The translations under genes were made by a program, and so were the position numbers. A stretch of DNA of 64,000 nt from Durusdinium trenchii (Eukaryota > Sar > Dinophyceae > Suessiales > Symbiodiniaceae): NCBI GenBank assembly GCA_963970005.1, contig CAXAMN010003559.1, positions 1 through 64,000 of the forward strand. Direction: 5' to 3'. A model generated the notes under the pieces. That model did not search any database. It had not been told where the DNA came from and saw only the letters and a list, made by a program, of their open reading frames with translations. Below, piece after piece: positions 61,854 through 64,000 of the stretch. Every line of letters begins with the position of its first letter. Position 1 is the stretch's first letter.

Positions 61854-62776
61854 TTAATGATCAACTCTGCATGTCTTGGATCTGGTTCCCACCAAATGCC
61901 TTCATTTGACCAAGTGATGATGCGGTTCAACACTCTGATCTGTTGGCTTGCTTTTGGTGATCCAGGTGGCCAAGAATGCCTCGTTCCACAACTTGCCATT
62001 CTTTGGCTGCTGAAGCGCGAAACCATTTGATATCTTCAAAAACTTCCAACTGTCGTGAAATCATCTCCATGCGCTTCTGTTCGAAGTTCTCTGGATGCAT
62101 GGTAGTAAATACATGGATTGGACGTCCCTTGTAAAAATCCTAGCTTCTTCGTGAACTCTGCGATGGTCAGCTCCCAGTTCATGGGCGCGTCTCTGGTGCC
62201 ATACAGGCTTCTGACCAATCTGCCTACCACATCTCCATCTTCTGGCTTCTTGCCTTCAGATGGAATCTCAACATAGAGTTCTCTTGTTGCCTAGGAGTAG
62301 AAATGAGCTCTCTTCACATCTAAAAATCCTAGAAAAGATAGCTTTGTCTTTCTTTTCTCGCCTTTCTCCAATGGAAGGCTGTCGCTGACTGCAATGGTTA
62401 GCAGTAGCTTCAAAGCTGCTAGGCTCGGCATGGCTGCGAAAAATTCGTCGAAACCTGAGCCTCTTTTGATTTCTTGCGCCACCAATCGACTTCTGTAGAG
62501 AGGATTGGTTTCATCTTGCTTGTTCACATCTACCCATCGAGTTCCAATGGTTTTGGTTCCTTTTGGAACTTTGCTTCTTGGGATCTTTTCCCAAACTCCC
62601 ATTGATTCGACAATGTCGATCTCATCTTTCCTGGCTTTCTCTACCTTCTCAGGTAGAAGCTCTTTTCCACTGATGTCATCATTGTACCACCAGTCTTTTG
62701 CCTCTTCTGCCATTTCTTCTGGCAGTGGGATCTTCTCTTCACATACTGGTTTCTCTGGGTCGATGCTGGACAGCAC
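61766..62776 (-). CDS. Copia reverse transcriptase, interrupted by TAG and a frameshift
   Basis: Frame 62291-62776: TKTIGTRWVDVNKQDETNPL, YRSRLVAQEIKRGSGFDEFF and FLDVKRAHFYS, including the first catalytic Asp (LDVKRA). TAG follows at 62291-62293. The same frame resumes with ATRELYVEIPSEGKK and, at 62036-62230, GRLVRSLYGTRDAPMNWE and AHGDDFTTVGSF (catalytic DD), then a frame change into WSNEGIWWEPDPRHAELIIK (61766-62026). Confidence 0.85.
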
Positions 62777-64000
62777 TCTCTCTCTCTCTCTCTCTATCTT
62801 CTAGGATTGGGCTTTCTAGAGCCATCTCGATGCTCTGGATGTCTCTTGCTCTCTCGGCTTCATCTTCACGTTCGCCTTCTGCCTTTCTCTTCTCGTCTCT
62901 ATCTACTCTGGCTTTTGCTGTGGGTGATCTTGCTGGTTCATGTTGTTCTTCATGTTCTCTCTTTTCTCCATGTGGTTCAGGTTCGCGTGGTCTGCGCATA
63001 CCTGATGCTGATGCTGATGCTGTGCCTGGTGTTGGTGGTGCTGCTTCTGGTTCGTACAACAGTTCTGTCACGATGTCCATCTTGTGAGGTAATGCTCCAT
63101 TGAGTATCTCTGGTGGAAGGTCTCTTGTCATGACTCCACTCTCAATGATTGCATTGTTTGCATGGTTTCTTGTGACTCGGTGCCAGACGGTAGACCAATC
63201 AGGTCCTCCTGGCATTGTGGTTTGAAAACAATGAGCTTCGATGTCAAGTCGTGCGAACACTCGACATGAATCGGGGACTCCCGATGGTCTTTTGCCTTCG
63301 TAACCATGAAGGATTTGAGGTCTCTTGCCACTGACTGGCTGTGGCATGCCAGTGACTGCCTCTCCTACTCTGCTTTCGTGTCTTGCTACTCTTGGGTTTT
63401 CTTCTTCTTCTTCTCCTCTAATGTGCTCTTCTAATCTGTCTCGACACCTGTTGGTGTGCTGGATGCCTGAAGTTCTTTTTCCAATCTGTGCGGCATCACA
63501 AGCTGGGCAACCTGCAGTGTACCCAAACTTCTCCAGGTCTTTCTTGGTGATGTGAAGCCTTCTCAGTCTTCTTTTCTTGTCATCGATTGCCGGTGGTTGG
63601 ACTAGAGCCTCACCACTTGGACTGGCAATGATTGGTTCCCTTGGGGCTGCAATCGCTGGCTCTTCGCGAATTGCTTGAGGATCCCAGGGAATCCCAGTGA
63701 TCGATTTCAGCAACTCTGAATCATATCGATCTTCTTCGGGCTTTCTTCGAATGGACTGCACTGTAAAAACGCCACAGGTGTTTCCTACTATCTTCTCTGT
63801 GGTTGTGTCTTTCACTCCTAGAAAAATTCCCTTAGTCCATTGGGCCTCGAACTTGTGACCTCTCTTGAGGTATCCGATGGCCTCACCGAAAGGTGGAATC
63901 GCTACTTTCCATTCACGTCCACGAAGTCTTGAGTATGGCGTCTTTCCGTCTTGGAGTTCGGTAGATCGGAAAAACAGGTTGTAGACTGTGGATGCGTGTT
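62739..64000 (-). CDS. Copia integrase C-terminus and zinc-finger linker (open at right edge)
   Basis: The frame is open from the window edge. The first 60 residues (VYNLFFRSTELQDGKTPYSR; FGEAIGYLKRGHKFEAQWTK; GIFLGVKD) are the copia integrase C-terminal block. Counting from an internal start at 63815, residues 97-124 hold a C..C...H...C motif (GYTAGCPACDAAQ, then HTNRC). A long Glu/Arg/Lys-rich linker follows. A (TC)n microsatellite encodes RERERE and throws the frame off into a stop, while the RT frame continues in another phase. The frame has no native start in the window. Confidence 0.85.
   Translation of the reverse strand, partial: HASTVYNLFFRSTELQDGKTPYSRLRGREWKVAIPPFGEAIGYLKRGHKFEAQWTKGIFLGVKDTTTEKIVGNTCGVFTVQSIRRKPEEDRYDSELLKSITGIPWDPQAIREEPAIAAPREPIIASPSGEALVQPPAIDDKKRRLRRLHITKKDLEKFGYTAGCPACDAAQIGKRTSGIQHTNRCRDRLEEHIRGEEEEENPRVARHESRVGEAVTGMPQPVSGKRPQILHGYEGKRPSGVPDSCRVFARLDIEAHCFQTTMPGGPDWSTVWHRVTRNHANNAIIESGVMTRDLPPEILNGALPHKMDIVTELLYEPEAAPPTPGTASASASGMRRPREPEPHGEKREHEEQHEPARSPTAKARVDRDEKRKAEGEREDEAERARDIQSIEMALESPILEDRERERESAVQHRPRETSM
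62774..62797 (-). repeat. (TC)n microsatellite at the copia frameshift
   Basis: About ten TC dinucleotides inside coding sequence, exactly where the linker frame (62739-64000) and RT frame (62291-62776) overlap. Confidence 0.9.

Larger units (their letters stand above)
61063..64000 (-). mobile_element. Second Ty1/copia-type retrotransposon, cut by right edge
   Basis: Order on the minus strand: integrase C-terminus (at the window edge), zinc-finger-containing linker, RT, RNase H. It is a different lineage from the element at 16-23 kb: the RT catalytic motif is HGDDF instead of HVDDM, RNase H reads LSSGESEYYGL instead of LSSTEAEYVAL, and the linker has a C..C...H...C motif. A TAG stop and several frameshifts show decay. 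Gag, protease and the integrase core lie beyond 64000. No LTR was identified near 61 kb. Confidence 0.9.

Noticed and set aside
1..64000. Spliced-leader relics (CCATTTTGGCTCAAG) marking retroposed mRNAs
   Set aside because: Scanned by eye on both strands and not found; a computed search could still find diverged copies.

Overview
The window looks like eukaryotic nuclear DNA, most probably from a dinoflagellate of the Symbiodiniaceae type; this is inference. The clues are two divergent Ty1/copia polyproteins of a style familiar from those genomes, a gene whose introns mostly start with GC instead of GT, an apparent GA-AG intron, a kelch plus Ser/Thr-rich protein, and sparse coding sequence with no operons or Shine-Dalgarno-led gene runs. 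Most recognisable genes and element remnants lie on the minus strand.

Layout. 1-1403: the endonuclease part of a LINE, cut by the left edge. 1.4-15 kb: mostly unassigned DNA with an AT-rich island, an inverted-repeat segment full of TTCGCGAA words and a few hypothetical ORFs. 15.1-23.06 kb: a degenerate copia element (minus) with gag, a protease with a mutated active site, integrase, RT and RNase H, and a C-terminal extension with a membrane segment; a block of its RT of about 135 bp is inverted. 23-27.2 kb: degenerate minisatellites. 27.4-34.4 kb: minus-strand exon-like pieces, including a DDE-like 'transposase' gene, and a 2.08 kb TIR element at 28,477-30,553 flanked by TA and holding a 31-bp palindrome array. 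34.4-45 kb: sparse DNA with a MITE-like element, duplicated segments and polyQ/polyE coding remnants.

45.4-57.84 kb holds the best gene: a minus-strand kelch gene that I can follow exon by exon through 13 introns, 10 of them with GC donors. Six kelch core exons (133 or 136 nt) alternate with linker exons (35 or 38 nt), predicting a six-bladed propeller, followed by a Ser/Thr-rich stalk and a stop codon. One 8.3-kb intron of this gene contains a degenerate LINE-like element with candidate target-site duplications, a 77-bp tandem array, and a 1.1-kb TIR element inserted cleanly into that array.

58-61 kb is sparse, with a duplicated segment and a 5S rRNA-like fragment. 61.06-64 kb is a second, different copia element (minus) that runs off the right edge and is broken by a microsatellite-associated frameshift and a TAG stop. 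All family names come from motif recognition by eye and no search was run.
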